Part shown: piece after piece, positions 43,657-52,480 of the stretch
How positions within the stretch are numbered: position 1 is the first letter of the stretch
Layout of the letters: each line of letters opens with the position of its first letter
DNA from: Saccharofermentans sp.
Lineage (GTDB): Bacteria; Bacillota; Clostridia; Saccharofermentanales; Saccharofermentanaceae
Assembly: GCA_024688685.1 (NCBI GenBank)
Contig: JAILDX010000021.1
Location: 1 to 62,243, forward strand
Direction of reading: 5' to 3'
DNA length: 62,243 nt
Notes under the pieces: model-generated
The model's input: only the letters and a program-made list of their open reading frames with translations
The model's database searches: none
Told to the model about the DNA's origin: nothing
Made by a program: the position numbers and the translations under genes

Positions 43657-44897
43657 TGAGAGAACCGTCGTACATGATCGTTATCCCGATGAATGAGAAG
43701 CACTTGGAGAATCCCGGGTTTTTTATGGAAAATCTTGCGGGAAGCGAGACGATAAAGGTAAAGGATATGCACCTGGAAGATGAAGTCGGACTGGTGCTCG
43801 ACTTTGCCGTCGAAGACAGAGAATATCAGGCGGTCATTGACCCCGTTGATGCTGAAATACCAAGCTTTGTGCGCCCTGAGCACGCGTTCTCTGAGGAGGA
43901 GGTCCAAAAGCTCAATGAGGTCCGCGCAGGCCTCAGTGTCAGTATTGATTTCGAGGGCGACAGCAACAGGTGTTTCCACGATCAGCTGAAGCTCATCGAC
44001 GCGCTTTTCCCCGAGATGCTCGCAGTCCTTGACTGCCCGTCCGAGAAACTGTTATCCGGCAAGTGGGTTAAGCTTGCCGCTAAGTCTTCAATACTTCCCG
44101 CACCGCGTTATCTGTTCACGGTACAGGCGATCTCTGACGACGGCGAAGAGGTCTGGCTCCACACCCACGGCCTGAAGCGCTGCGGCCTCTATGAACTGGA
44201 GATACTCGGTTCGAATAAGGATTCATTCAACGACCACTACAAGATGATTGAATCATTCGCCCTCAGGATGCTCGAAAACGCTGACAACGAACCCATAGAA
44301 CCCGGCGACGCCGTCTTTATCGGCGAGGCCGCAGACAGGGAGCTTGTCCTGACTGCCGTTGACTGGCACGAGGCGCTCGAGCTCTATCCTGACGCAACGA
44401 TCGGCACCGAGGAGGACCGCGAAGACGATGTCCACAGCGAGGACACCTGCGTGCTCATGATCTATAAGAGCGAGCAGGACGAAGAGGCGCATATTTATAC
44501 ACCCATTCAGGATTTTGATCCGTATATCGATCAGAACACGATGTATATGTTCTCCAACGCTGAGACAATGCGCATGAGCAGGCTCGCAATAGAGCGTATT
44601 CCGTACATGATCAAGGCTTTTGAGAATAAAGAGAATACTATATTAGTCAAGATAGGACTCGTTACCGACAAGGCGTACTGGAGCGGCGAGCAGCCCCAGA
44701 GAGAGCATATCTGGTTTGAGCTTAAGGACGTGAAGGATAATGCCATTGTTGCGCAGCTGACGCAGGAGCCGTATTATGTTTCGGGAATGAAGGAAGGCGA
44801 TATTGGCACGTTCCGGTTCCCGGATATAACAGACTGGATTATATTTACAAATGAGCGCCGGATCACGCCGGATGACGCATATCTGCTGGAAGAATGA
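43656..44897 (+). CDS. DUF4026/DUF2314 protein
   Basis: 413 residues, cytosolic. The first ~280 residues match DUF4026 in outline (MREPSYMIVIPMNEKHL, LEDEVGLVLDFAVEDREYQA) and the C-terminal ~80 residues match DUF2314: REHIWFELKDVKDNAIVAQL, EPYYVSGMKEGDIGTFRFPD, ITDWIIF. Both have unknown function; DUF2314 proteins often accompany stress or immunity-type loci. Its ATG shares an A with the stop of the frameshifted gene (TAATG), and AAAGGAGAAA lies upstream. Codon use is normal. Confidence 0.75.
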   Translation: MREPSYMIVIPMNEKHLENPGFFMENLAGSETIKVKDMHLEDEVGLVLDFAVEDREYQAVIDPVDAEIPSFVRPEHAFSEEEVQKLNEVRAGLSVSIDFEGDSNRCFHDQLKLIDALFPEMLAVLDCPSEKLLSGKWVKLAAKSSILPAPRYLFTVQAISDDGEEVWLHTHGLKRCGLYELEILGSNKDSFNDHYKMIESFALRMLENADNEPIEPGDAVFIGEAADRELVLTAVDWHEALELYPDATIGTEEDREDDVHSEDTCVLMIYKSEQDEEAHIYTPIQDFDPYIDQNTMYMFSNAETMRMSRLAIERIPYMIKAFENKENTILVKIGLVTDKAYWSGEQPQREHIWFELKDVKDNAIVAQLTQEPYYVSGMKEGDIGTFRFPDITDWIIFTNERRITPDDAYLLEE

Positions 44898-45127
44898 ATA
44901 TGAAAAAAGAAGATCATTATTGCAGTTGCTCAGTGCAGCTGCATCCTTGCTGATCAGGACCGCGTTGAAACATTTGAGAACGACGGTTCAAAGAGAGAGG
45001 TTCCAAGGCTTATTGTTGTTATCGGCTCTGTGGCTGTTGTTTTTATCTAGTTAAAGCTATTATGTATCTGTTCGATTTTAGGACTGCGCGCAGGATGACG
45101 GATGAGCTGAAGTTATTCCCGGAGTAG
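44898..45127 (+). pseudogene. Possible remnant of a DUF3021-like membrane gene
   Basis: No intact frame exists here, but pieces in different frames read VVIGSVAVVFI (about 45015-45048) and MYLFDFRTARRMTDELKLFP (45062-45124). These resemble the C-terminal end of the DUF3021-like protein at 54716 (VAVIYVAVIVIRYF, LDLKTAARITEALKA). I infer a decayed relative. The evidence is weak. Confidence 0.3.
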
Positions 45128-45342
45128 TCCACGCACTGATTGCGAGCTTGTTCTACACCCACAACCTGCACCCACTATGGTGGGTGCAAAATCGATTGAA
45201 TCGAGAGTAAATTACCAGAAAAATGGCTTTTCTGCACCCACGGTGGGTGTAAGGTGTGGGTGCATCGGCGCATTTCGATGGCATTTCGATGGCATCTCAG
45301 ATGTCTTGCTATGAGTTATAATTAACATCGGAGGTAATTCTT
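45128..45342. repeat. Spacer with TGCACCCAC inverted repeats
   Basis: CACCCACTATGGTGGGTG (45170-45187) is a hairpin, and TGCACCCACGGTGGGTG (from about 45234) followed by GGTGTGGGTGCA forms another. CATTTCGATGG is tandemly repeated at 45271-45292. No gene seen. A TATAAT at 45317-45322 probably starts the next gene. Confidence 0.5.
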
Positions 45343-45573
45343 ATGAGTTCAATTCTTATTAAAGACACCACGCGCGAGGAGCGTGAACGGATAGTTGAGG
45401 ATTCGATCGGAAACATAAGCGGCTCATGCGACGGCTGCATGGCCGGTCTGGCAGAAATGTACCAGGATTACATCGATGGAAAAAGAGAGATAGCTGAGAT
45501 AAATATGGCGTTCATGGCGAACTATGAATCCGGGATAGAAGGTCCTGTTAAATCTGAGTGCGGATATAAGTAA
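45343..45573 (+). CDS. Small conserved hypothetical protein, 76 residues
   Basis: It begins MSSILIKDTTREERERIVED and has CDGC (about 30-33), followed by an acidic helix. I recall similar short proteins (ILIKDTT start) in many Clostridia without known function. The two Cys at C-x2-C and a third near the end (ECGY) might bind metal, but this is a guess. GGAGG (45331-45335) supports the ATG, and TATAAT lies at 45317. It stands alone between repeat-rich spacers. Confidence 0.65.
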   Translation: MSSILIKDTTREERERIVEDSIGNISGSCDGCMAGLAEMYQDYIDGKREIAEINMAFMANYESGIEGPVKSECGYK

Positions 45574-45629
45574 TAAAGTTCATAGAGGAGGATACAAACA
45601 GCAGCTAACTCAGCCCACGTAGAATGCTC

Positions 45630-45665
45630 CAGTCCTCGTCGCTGCGCTCCTGCGGTAAGTCCGCA
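45630..45665 (+). repeat. CAGTCCTCG hairpin repeat, copy 5
   Basis: CAGTCCTCGTCGC, TGCGCTCC and TGCGGTAAGTCCGCA follow the plan of copy 4. The outer stem is not clear. It is preceded by AACTCAGCCCACGTA, a word also near copy 4 and at 46019. Confidence 0.55.
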
Positions 45666-45738
45666 ACCGGTGGTTGTCTTCGTTAATAGCGCACTGGTTT
45701 TTGCTTAGTTAAGAGAATATCGAGAGGGGATAATACCA

Positions 45739-45840
45739 CCCAACATGTGTACCCCGGGTACACACCTTGAGGTGAAAAACCCCTAAAAAACAGTTAAAAA
45801 CGACCCAATATAGCCACCCGGTGTGCACAGTCGGGGTGCA
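45739..45840. repeat. GCACCC intergenic repeat, copy 2
   Basis: CAACATG, the near-palindrome GTGTACCCCGGGTACAC (45747-45763), GGTGAAAAACCCCTAAAAAA (45771-45790), CCAATAT and CCACCCGGTGTGCACA repeat the words of 42121-42229 in a modified arrangement. Confidence 0.5.
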
Positions 45841-45858
45841 AAGATCCTCAGTCAACTA

Positions 45859-45950
45859 CTGCCAGCTTTGCTCACTAATAGCGAAAACGGCAGCTCACGG
45901 GTGAAGCACATTAAACTACTGCCGAATCATCAAAATAGGCAATATGGCAG
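45859..45950. repeat. Two diverged CTGCC...GGCAG hairpins
   Basis: AACTACTGCC with AATAG and GGCAG occurs at about 45855-45893 and again at 45915-45950. The rest of the spacer to 46094 holds CAGCCCACGTACG and nothing I can assign to a gene. Confidence 0.4.
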
Positions 45951-46094
45951 CATCCCGCAATCAGCGGTGGTCTTCATTTGCAAAGTCATATCTGTCCCCA
46001 TTTTCAGAACCGTCCCCAATTCAGCCCACGTACGTTATAAAGCACACAAGAGAAGATCTCCCGAACGGGAAAGCTCTTGTAAGGATCGATTTTC

Positions 46095-46907
46095 TTAAAG
46101 AGAATTAAAAGATTCAGACGCCTTTTCCGCAGTCAGTTTTCTTTTGGCGAGAGTCTTGCTGAACATCTCGTCAGAAGCCTCAGGGAACATCTCGTAGATT
46201 ACTTTTGTGCCTTCCTCGGTTATGCCGCCTTTGGTTGCCACACGTGCTACGACATCGTCGAAAGTCATGTTTTCCCTAAGCATCAGATCGCCTGTGGCAG
46301 ACATCGTGTTGAGCACCATTTTTACTATCTGATCCTGAGGTATGGAAGTGTGTTTTCCTGCTGAAGTGCAGATGACATCAAAGATCGAAGCGATGAAGCC
46401 CGGCATGCAGCTCACGAGTTCTGAACCCATTCCGACTTCGTTCTCGGGGAGCTCAATTACTTCGCCGATTGAGGAGAGCAGATCGCGAAGAACAGCCTTG
46501 TCGTTATCACTGACAAGATCGTTGTAGCAGACGATGGTCTGTGAGCGGTCAATCTCGGCGGTGAGGCTGGGTATAACCTTGGCGGTCTTGTGGTCAGCTA
46601 TCTTTCTGATCATATCGAAAGTGATGCTTCCGTTAAGGGTAACAAGAAGAGCATCGTCCTTAAGAGAACTGCTGATCTCCGACAGAACGGCTCTCATGTC
46701 GGAGGGGCGGACACATACAAAAACAATGTCTGAATCAGCGGCAAGGTCTTTATTATTGCAGATGACAGCAATGTCTTCTGCTTTTGATACTTTCTCAGGA
46801 GTTCTGTTCGCGATAAAAAGATCTTCTCTGGCGATCTTTCTGTTAGAAGAAAACTTCCGGAGAAGCATCCTGCCCATGCTTCCGTAACCGATTATTCCGA
46901 TCTTCAT
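46095..46907 (-). CDS. comER: ComER/ProC-family reductase
   Basis: A 270-residue NAD(P)-binding protein starting MKIGIIGYGSMGRMLLRKFS, a Rossmann GxGxMG motif, then VFVCVRPSDMRAVLSEI and LVTLNGSITFDMI. The C-terminal dimer part contains LVSCMPGFIASIFDVICTSA and TKGGITEEGTKVIYEM, as in pyrroline-5-carboxylate reductase. The late-competence ComER subgroup has this pattern but no proven substrate. AGGAGAA upstream selects the ATG at 46907 over the track start 33 bases earlier. Monocistronic. Confidence 0.85.
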   Translation of the reverse strand: MKIGIIGYGSMGRMLLRKFSSNRKIAREDLFIANRTPEKVSKAEDIAVICNNKDLAADSDIVFVCVRPSDMRAVLSEISSSLKDDALLVTLNGSITFDMIRKIADHKTAKVIPSLTAEIDRSQTIVCYNDLVSDNDKAVLRDLLSSIGEVIELPENEVGMGSELVSCMPGFIASIFDVICTSAGKHTSIPQDQIVKMVLNTMSATGDLMLRENMTFDDVVARVATKGGITEEGTKVIYEMFPEASDEMFSKTLAKRKLTAEKASESFNSL

Positions 46908-47042
46908 AATTATTTCTCCTATACGACCTCTTAGGGCCATTTGATATGTCGAGTTAGTATCTACTCTGTCTCACTGTTGTACTTGAATAATACAACCGTG
47001 ATAGCTTTTACATCGCCACTGTTTTACTTTTTATCATGCCTC

Positions 47043-48338
47043 CTATATCATTGCTTCAACCCATTCACTGACAAGGTATAGAGGAACGTTTACCATCCAG
47101 TCCTGCTCTCTGTAATCTGCCATAGAAAACCTGACCGGTCTCAGGCTGTTATTATCATCATAAGTTAGTTTCAGACTTTTAGATCGTAAGTTTTCTTCTG
47201 CCTTTACTTCGATCGGATAAACATAGTATTTTTGAATAATAAAATCCAGCTCGAGTTCTGAACGTTCTTTAGAGTAATAATATACTCTGCTGTTTATTGA
47301 CTTCAGTTCCTGTAATACATACTGCTCAGTAAATGCTCCTTTGTATTCAGTAAATGCAGTATTGTTAACTAAAACATCTTTTGAATCCACATCGGACAGA
47401 GCACCAAGTAACCCCAGATCCAGTACGAACAGTTTAAAAGATTCGCGATCTTCATAAAACTTTAATGGCTTATCTGCTTTTGATACTCGAAGAACTTTAT
47501 ATACCAAACCTGCGTCAACAAGCCACTGGATAGCATTTTCAAAATCCTTAGCCCGACTTCCTTTTTTTACAGCACTGTAGATAAACTTTTTGTTTTCCTT
47601 TGCAAGCTGTGCAGGAATAGAATCCCATACCATATTTACTTTTGGAAGGATTTCTGAAGGAACATGTTTTGAAAAATCACGTCTGTAGTCAGTCAGGATC
47701 TGGTTTTGTATTTTTCTGACTTCAAAAATATCCTGTTCCTTAATATATGACTTTACTACGGCCGGCATTCCGCCAACATAATAGTACTGTCGCAATAATT
47801 CAATTAAAGCTGATGATAAAGATGACAGTTCATTCCATTGATGTGATTCCATATTATCAATGAGGATCTCCTTACCAAGTGCCATTAAGAATTCCTTAAA
47901 TGAAAACGGATATAGATTGATCTCGTCAACTTTACCTACCGGGAATCCTGTTCCCTGGTGAATATTGATTCCTAGCAGACTTCCTGCGACTGCTATATGG
48001 TAATCCGGAGCATTTTCACAAAAGTATTTAAGAGCAGTTAATCCTGCAGGAACTTCCTGTATTTCATCCAATATAATAAGAGTGCTTCCCGGTTTGATAG
48101 CCACGCCGGAAATGGCAGAGAATACTCGTACTAATCTGTCAGTATCGTAATCCGTGAACGCTCTCTTTATAGTATCATCTTCATCACAGTTTATATATGC
48201 GACGCTCTCATATTCTTCATATCCGAATTCCTTCAGGAGCCAGGTTTTCCCAACCTGTCTGGCTCCGTTCAGTATAAGAGGTTTTCTGTTGCTGCTATCC
48301 TTCCATTCAAGCAGTTTCCTGTATGCTAATCGTTCCAT
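47043..48338 (-). CDS. AAA+ ATPase with C-terminal DUF4143
   Basis: 431 residues. The N-terminal AAA_14 domain has Walker A LNGARQVGKTWLLKEFG (about 23-39), Walker B STLIILDEIQEVP and sensor VAGSLLGI. The C-terminal DUF4143 domain, a PD-(D/E)XK-like fold, contains FTEQYVLQELKSINSRVYYY and ELDFIIQKYYVYPIEVKAEE with the D-E-K pattern (LDFII, IEVKA). Such proteins are abundant, often multicopy and mobile, with unclear function; toxin-like or regulatory roles have been proposed. It is divergent from the SAP-like membrane gene, with GGACGAA repeats in between. Confidence 0.88.
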   Translation of the reverse strand: MERLAYRKLLEWKDSSNRKPLILNGARQVGKTWLLKEFGYEEYESVAYINCDEDDTIKRAFTDYDTDRLVRVFSAISGVAIKPGSTLIILDEIQEVPAGLTALKYFCENAPDYHIAVAGSLLGINIHQGTGFPVGKVDEINLYPFSFKEFLMALGKEILIDNMESHQWNELSSLSSALIELLRQYYYVGGMPAVVKSYIKEQDIFEVRKIQNQILTDYRRDFSKHVPSEILPKVNMVWDSIPAQLAKENKKFIYSAVKKGSRAKDFENAIQWLVDAGLVYKVLRVSKADKPLKFYEDRESFKLFVLDLGLLGALSDVDSKDVLVNNTAFTEYKGAFTEQYVLQELKSINSRVYYYSKERSELELDFIIQKYYVYPIEVKAEENLRSKSLKLTYDDNNSLRPVRFSMADYREQDWMVNVPLYLVSEWVEAMI

Positions 48339-48361
48339 AATATCGCCTCCACACTATGATT

Positions 48362-48445
48362 TTACATTTTTTCGGACGAAAAAACAATGAATGTTACATT
48401 TTTTTGGACGAACTTTTTGTATTTATCAACAGAAATTCGGACGAA
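48362..48445. promoter_or_regulatory. GGACGAA repeats between divergent genes
   Basis: TTACATTTTTTCGGACGAA (48362-48380) and TTACATTTTTTTGGACGAA (48394-48412) differ by one base and are 32 bases apart, three helical turns. A third TTCGGACGAA lies at 48436-48445. They probably bind a regulator of one or both flanking genes. Confidence 0.5.
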
Positions 48446-48487
48446 TCGAATTGCATCAGCAAATGCGATAAGCTAATATTATTAACT

Positions 48488-49801
48488 ATGAAAAGACCTG
48501 ATTTTGACAGCATTAAGACATACAATGAGTTCAAAAAGTACCACTGGAACAGAAATGAGCTTATTGAGATCTGCAAGGCTCACGGACTTCTGTTTGTCGG
48601 GACCGAAAAGAAGCTCAATAAGGTGATCGAGTCTTACTTTAACGGAGTCAGGATCCCTCCGCACCGTACCTGGTATACAAATGTTGTGCTCAGCAGTTTC
48701 GTTAACGAGAACGGATTGTCAATAGCCTTTGATCTTGTCCTTACTGCCATATCACTGATCTTTCTGGCAATCGGGATCATCAACTATATAAGATGTCCTG
48801 ATGATGCCTACTATGTTCTGTTTATTGCATTTAGTGTTCCGGTATTGATCTTTGAGATAATCGGTTTTCAGGTCGACCGCGATCTGGAGGTGATTAGGAG
48901 TTATGGTCCCGTATGCGGAGACAAGAGGTTTTCGAGAGAGCAGGTGGATGAACAGGCAAATTCGGAAAAGACAGAACGGTTAAGATACGAGAATATCCTT
49001 CTTGCACCGGATATGCTGATCGGTGTATCGGCAGGAGTAGCCGCCATCGCATATGAAGATATATCCTCACTGCAGGTGAAACAGACGTGGCATAACGAGC
49101 GCATCGGACCGAGAGGCAGCCATCGCTACAGGGTGTATTACACCTATAAGATCATTGTAAGAACAAACAAAGGCAAGAAAGTTGCGATATCAGACAGCAG
49201 GGAGGATGCAGAAACTGCAGTGAAGACAGTATATGAACACTGTCTGAAACATAATCCGCAAGTTGAGCTTCTTGAGATGAAGAAGAGCTCAATGGCACCT
49301 GATGATTCAATAAAGCAGGTAACAGAGGGTTCAGGTGTAAAACACAGTGTGGACAGGGCTGTGCAGGAACAGTACCTGATACGCATAGCACCAGACGAAG
49401 AACTTAAGAAGAGATTCATCAGTTTTCACAGCCGCTCTGCGCTCATTCTTATTCCGGAATCACTTATCGTATCCGCGATCGCAGCCGTTATCCTGTTTTT
49501 TTCAGTATCACATCTGCATCGTTTACTGTGGGTCTTTCCTCTGTTTGTAGCTTCGCTTTTCCCTTTCTATGCAGTTTATGATCTCTTCAAAACTCTAAGA
49601 TCGATCCGGAATGATGATATTGAGTTTTATTCGGGAGAGATTGTCGATAAGAACAAAAACGGGTTCTTTATCAGAGGGGTTGACTGCTACAGATTCGGTT
49701 ACATCAAAAAGATGGAACCCGATAACGAGCCCGTTAACGGGGACAGGGTCATTCTGGCGAGATTCAGGGACGGGTACAGCCTGATTTCTGATAAAATATA
49801 A
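48488..49801 (+). CDS. SAP/DUF6434-like membrane protein
   Basis: 437 residues from the ATG at 48488. The first ~60 residues resemble the SAP-like part of DUF6434 proteins: RPDFDSIKTYNEFKKYHWNR, NELIEICKAHGLLFVGTEKK. Two membrane helices follow (about 82-120), then a cytosolic domain with VKQTWHNERIGPRGSHRYRV, two more helices (about 305-350) and a small C-terminal beta domain. Function unknown. No ribosome site is visible; TTGCAT (48451-48456), 17 bases and TAATAT (48474-48479) place the transcription start near the ATG, so the mRNA may be leaderless. The earlier in-frame start at 48356 crosses the repeats and is unlikely. Confidence 0.6.
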   Translation: MKRPDFDSIKTYNEFKKYHWNRNELIEICKAHGLLFVGTEKKLNKVIESYFNGVRIPPHRTWYTNVVLSSFVNENGLSIAFDLVLTAISLIFLAIGIINYIRCPDDAYYVLFIAFSVPVLIFEIIGFQVDRDLEVIRSYGPVCGDKRFSREQVDEQANSEKTERLRYENILLAPDMLIGVSAGVAAIAYEDISSLQVKQTWHNERIGPRGSHRYRVYYTYKIIVRTNKGKKVAISDSREDAETAVKTVYEHCLKHNPQVELLEMKKSSMAPDDSIKQVTEGSGVKHSVDRAVQEQYLIRIAPDEELKKRFISFHSRSALILIPESLIVSAIAAVILFFSVSHLHRLLWVFPLFVASLFPFYAVYDLFKTLRSIRNDDIEFYSGEIVDKNKNGFFIRGVDCYRFGYIKKMEPDNEPVNGDRVILARFRDGYSLISDKI

Positions 49802-49831
49802 ATATAAGCATTCTCTAAGGAGGATACGTTT

Positions 49832-51078
49832 ATGAATATCGATCTCAGTTTTTCCAGCCTTATAAATGTTATCTTTATCGCAGCAGGCATCGGTATCTGC
49901 AGCATGAGTATAATGCAGGTCGGTTCAGGTATTCATATCAGGAAAGAAGTTAAAGGCTATTTCCAGATATTCTTCACGCTGATAAATATTTATATCTCGA
50001 TGCACCTTATAAGAATGCTCCTGGAGGGCCACTCAGGTGAAGGGTTCGCCATCGGGATACGTGTCGTTACATTTACAGAGTTCCTTGTTTCCGGACTGAT
50101 GATATATATGCTGTCCTTCTGATCAAATACAGAAAAAAGTTCGACAAGAGGCTTGCATCTGCATTATGGATCTATCTGATAGCTCCGCTCGGAGCAATAG
50201 CTCTTCAGCTGTTTTTCCAGAAGATCCAGTTTATCATCATTATTACGGTAATTGCTGCTGCTTATCAGTATTTCGTTATTACACGTATTCAGCTTGAGAG
50301 ATATGAGAACCAGCAGAAAGAGAAAGAGCGCCTTGATACTGAGCTGACGATGGCCACAAGGATCCAGGCCGAGACTCTGCCGAATATTTTCCCGGCATTT
50401 CCGGAACGCGATGATTTCAATATCCATGCCTCGATGAATCCGGCAAAGGAAGTTGGCGGCGATTTCTATGATTTCTTCCTTATTGATGATACTCATTTAG
50501 GCCTCGTAATGGCAGATGTCTCAGGCAAAGGAGTTCCTGCGGCGCTGTTTATGATGGTATCGAAGATCCTGATTCAGAATATCGCCATGATGGGCAACAG
50601 CCCGGCTGAAGTGCTGCGTTTCGTAAACAATCAGCTCTGTATGGACAACCATGAGGATATGTTCGTTACGGTCTGGTACGGCTGTCTTGATCTCGAGACA
50701 GGTGTTCTGGAAGCTGCAAATGCAGGCCACGAATATCCAATACTCAAGTACCCTGACGGAAGATTCGAACTTATAAAAGACAAGCACGGACTGGTCATTG
50801 GTGCCATGGAAGGCGCGAAATACCGTTCGTATGAACTTCAGATGGAACCCGGATCAAAGCTGTTTTTATATACGGACGGTGTCCCGGAGGCCACAAATGC
50901 CAATAATGAGCTATTTGGTACCGACCGTCTGGTTCAGGCACTCCGCGAGAAAGAAACGGGGACTCCTAAAGAGATCCTTGCGCAGGTGGATTCCGTTGTA
51001 AAGGATTTTGTAAAAGATGCTCCTCAGTTTGATGATCTTACAATGCTGTGCATCGAATACATTGGTCCCGGGAATTAA
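49832..51078 (+). pseudogene. Membrane-bound SpoIIE/RsbU-type PP2C phosphatase, frameshifted
   Basis: Two frames read as one protein. Frame one (49832-50122) encodes three membrane helices and ends at LMIYMLSF. A -1 shift at about 50118 continues with LIKYRKKFDKRLASALWIYL, a further helix pair, a coiled-coil linker (ERYENQQKEKERLDTELTMA) and the complete PP2C domain: NPAKEVGGDFYDFFLIDDTH, LGLVMADVSGKGVPAALFMM, AANAGHEYPI, LFLYTDGVPEATNANNELFG and FDDLTMLCIEYIG. The metal-binding Asp residues are intact. Such proteins control anti-sigma factor antagonists. The phosphatase part could still be made from an internal ATG at 50350. No slippery heptamer is seen at the shift. Confidence 0.75.
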
Positions 51079-51596
51079 TCCTGTTTATGTGAAGCCTTAT
51101 TTTTCTTTGCGTTGTCGTATAACGAGATCATAGTGATCAGGAAAAAGATAAAAAACACGACCATGACCGGCGATACGAGCAGGCTGATCACTGTTGTCAG
51201 AATGTCGACATTAGCCCCAAATGAGCTGCCGTAGATCAGTTTATCTCCGCCGAGATTATTATAAATGATTCCTATTACGACAGGGATGCTGTATGTGAGA
51301 ATTGGCGCGATAAGAGCGCCCGGATTTGTCTTCCACTTTTTCTTCGAGACGATATTGATGATAAGTATGATCGTAATGATCGCCGCGGCCGAGCAAAAGT
51401 ACATATAGAACGGAACGATGTTTTTGCCTGTTATCTGCCCCTGAAATATCTTGCGGTACTGCGGGTTTCTGACAATAAAGTGCCCGACCTGGTTGATGAT
51501 CCTTTGCTGCATGATCGTACACACAGTGATGATGATAAATGAAAGTGCGGCAGGGATGATCATTCCGATGATCTTTCCTTTATATGACTTTTCCAT
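51075..51596 (-). CDS. Membrane protein, 173 residues, four helices
   Basis: Predicted helices lie at about 11-32, 60-82, 95-116 and 137-160. The N-terminus KSYKGKIIGMIIPAALSFII and the C-terminal KKNKASHKQD are cytosolic-type. I recognise no family. GGAGG lies before the ATG (complement of 51602-51606). The stop overlaps the end of the SpoIIE phosphatase gene on the other strand by 4 bases. It is monocistronic as far as seen. Confidence 0.6.
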   Translation of the reverse strand: MEKSYKGKIIGMIIPAALSFIIITVCTIMQQRIINQVGHFIVRNPQYRKIFQGQITGKNIVPFYMYFCSAAAIITIILIINIVSKKKWKTNPGALIAPILTYSIPVVIGIIYNNLGGDKLIYGSSFGANVDILTTVISLLVSPVMVVFFIFFLITMISLYDNAKKNKASHKQD

Positions 51597-51642
51597 AGTT
51601 GGACCTCCGTAGATCGTGGGATGGGTGGGGTTATGGGTATGA

Positions 51643-51957
51643 TTATATCATCTTGTTTTCATAATCCTGAAGTCCGTGAAAAATAGCGTCAACGATAACT
51701 GTTTTCTTCTCAATCCTGTAAAGCAAAAAATACCTGTGCGACAAGAAGTTGATAAGTCGGTATCCAAGCTCTCTTAACTTTGGATTGTCTCACAACTTTA
51801 AACTGCCGGCTACATCTGACAGACTTTGCTTTGTTGCTTCAAAGTCATCAAGAACGTTCCTTGCAGTCTGCTTGCTGTTTTTCTCATTGATCAGGTAAGT
51901 GATAAATCTGTCGAGATCTTCTTCGGCATCCGGAGTGATCAGAACTTTATAGCCCAT
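51643..51957 (-). pseudogene. RelE/ParE-family toxin with a nonsense codon
   Basis: The 105-codon frame reads GYKVLITPDAEEDLDRFITY, continues to DVAGSLKL, then has TGA, and resumes DNPKLRELGYRLINFLSHRY and IVDAIFHGLQDYENKM to TAA. In intact relatives the position after LKL is usually Cys (TGC/TGT) before DNPKL, so a single base change to TGA truncated the toxin at residue 55. Its ATG (51957) overlaps the DinJ-like stop by 11 bases. The truncated peptide lacks the C-terminal active-site strand, so it should be inactive. Confidence 0.8.
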
Positions 51958-52240
51958 ACTTTGACCTCATATCTGAAATGACATCATCCGCATCTTTGCA
52001 TTTCTTTGTTTTGCTTTTTGCTCTGGTCTCTTCAAGTCGTTTAAGCAATTCTTCTTCTGTCAACGGCTGATAGGGATTTGGAGTTACACGTTTGATCTCG
52101 AAAGGAAATCCGCCGGTAGCAACAGCCTGAGTTAAAAACATCCTTACTGCTGAAGTAGTATCTGTTCCCAATTCCTTGAATAAAAGATCTGATTTCTGTT
52201 TCAGATCATCATCAACTCTTATCTGTATAGTGCTGGACAT
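51947..52240 (-). CDS. RelB/DinJ-family antitoxin
   Basis: 97 residues. STIQIRVDDDLKQKSDLLFK is the ribbon-helix-helix DNA-binding segment, followed by LGTDTTSAVRMFLTQAVATG, both typical for DinJ. It would neutralise the RelE-type toxin and repress its own promoter. GGGGGATT lies before the ATG. The toxin partner is broken, so the antitoxin is probably maintained by chance or protects against related toxins. Confidence 0.9.
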   Translation of the reverse strand: MSSTIQIRVDDDLKQKSDLLFKELGTDTTSAVRMFLTQAVATGGFPFEIKRVTPNPYQPLTEEELLKRLEETRAKSKTKKCKDADDVISDMRSKYGL

Positions 52241-52275
52241 GATAGAATCCCCCTTAAAGCGTGCGTATACAATAC

Positions 52276-52304
52276 ATTATAGTGCTAAATCATTGCTAAT
52301 TCAA
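52276..52304 (-). promoter_or_regulatory. Promoter of the DinJ-like operon
   Basis: On the minus strand TTGAAT (52299-52304), a 17-base spacer and TATAAT (52276-52281). The spacer includes TAGCAATGATTTAGCA, a possible autoregulatory half-site pair (TAGCA repeated). Confidence 0.6.
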
Positions 52305-52420
52305 TATAGATGCATTACATCTGGAATTGAATATGCTGAGGGTACATTAGAGGATTAGTCAGTTGTCAATTAACTACAGATGAAATGAGAACTCCCCCTT
52401 GTTCAGCAAAAGCTCGAACA

Positions 52421-52480
52421 CTCAGATTTCTTCACACGTCGCTTCGCTCCAAAGATGTGAAGAAATCGAGCGTTCTCACT
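52421..52480. repeat. Hairpin related to the CAGTCCTCG family
   Basis: GATTTCTTCACA (52425-52436) pairs with TGTGAAGAAATC (52456-52467), flanked by CTCGAAC and GAGCGTTC. The loop GTCGCTTCGCTCC resembles the core of copy 5 (GTCGCTGCGCTCC). Confidence 0.5.

Noticed and set aside
45600..46094. CRISPR array
   Set aside because: Repeats are few, diverged and unevenly spaced, and no cas gene is present anywhere in the window.
50100..50140. Programmed -1 frameshift in the SpoIIE-type gene
   Set aside because: The site TCC-TTC-TGA is not an X-XXY-YYZ slippery heptamer and no stimulatory hairpin is evident.
51643..51957. TGA read as selenocysteine in the RelE-like toxin
   Set aside because: No selenocysteine insertion hairpin was seen after the TGA, and a Cys-to-stop change by one base is far simpler.
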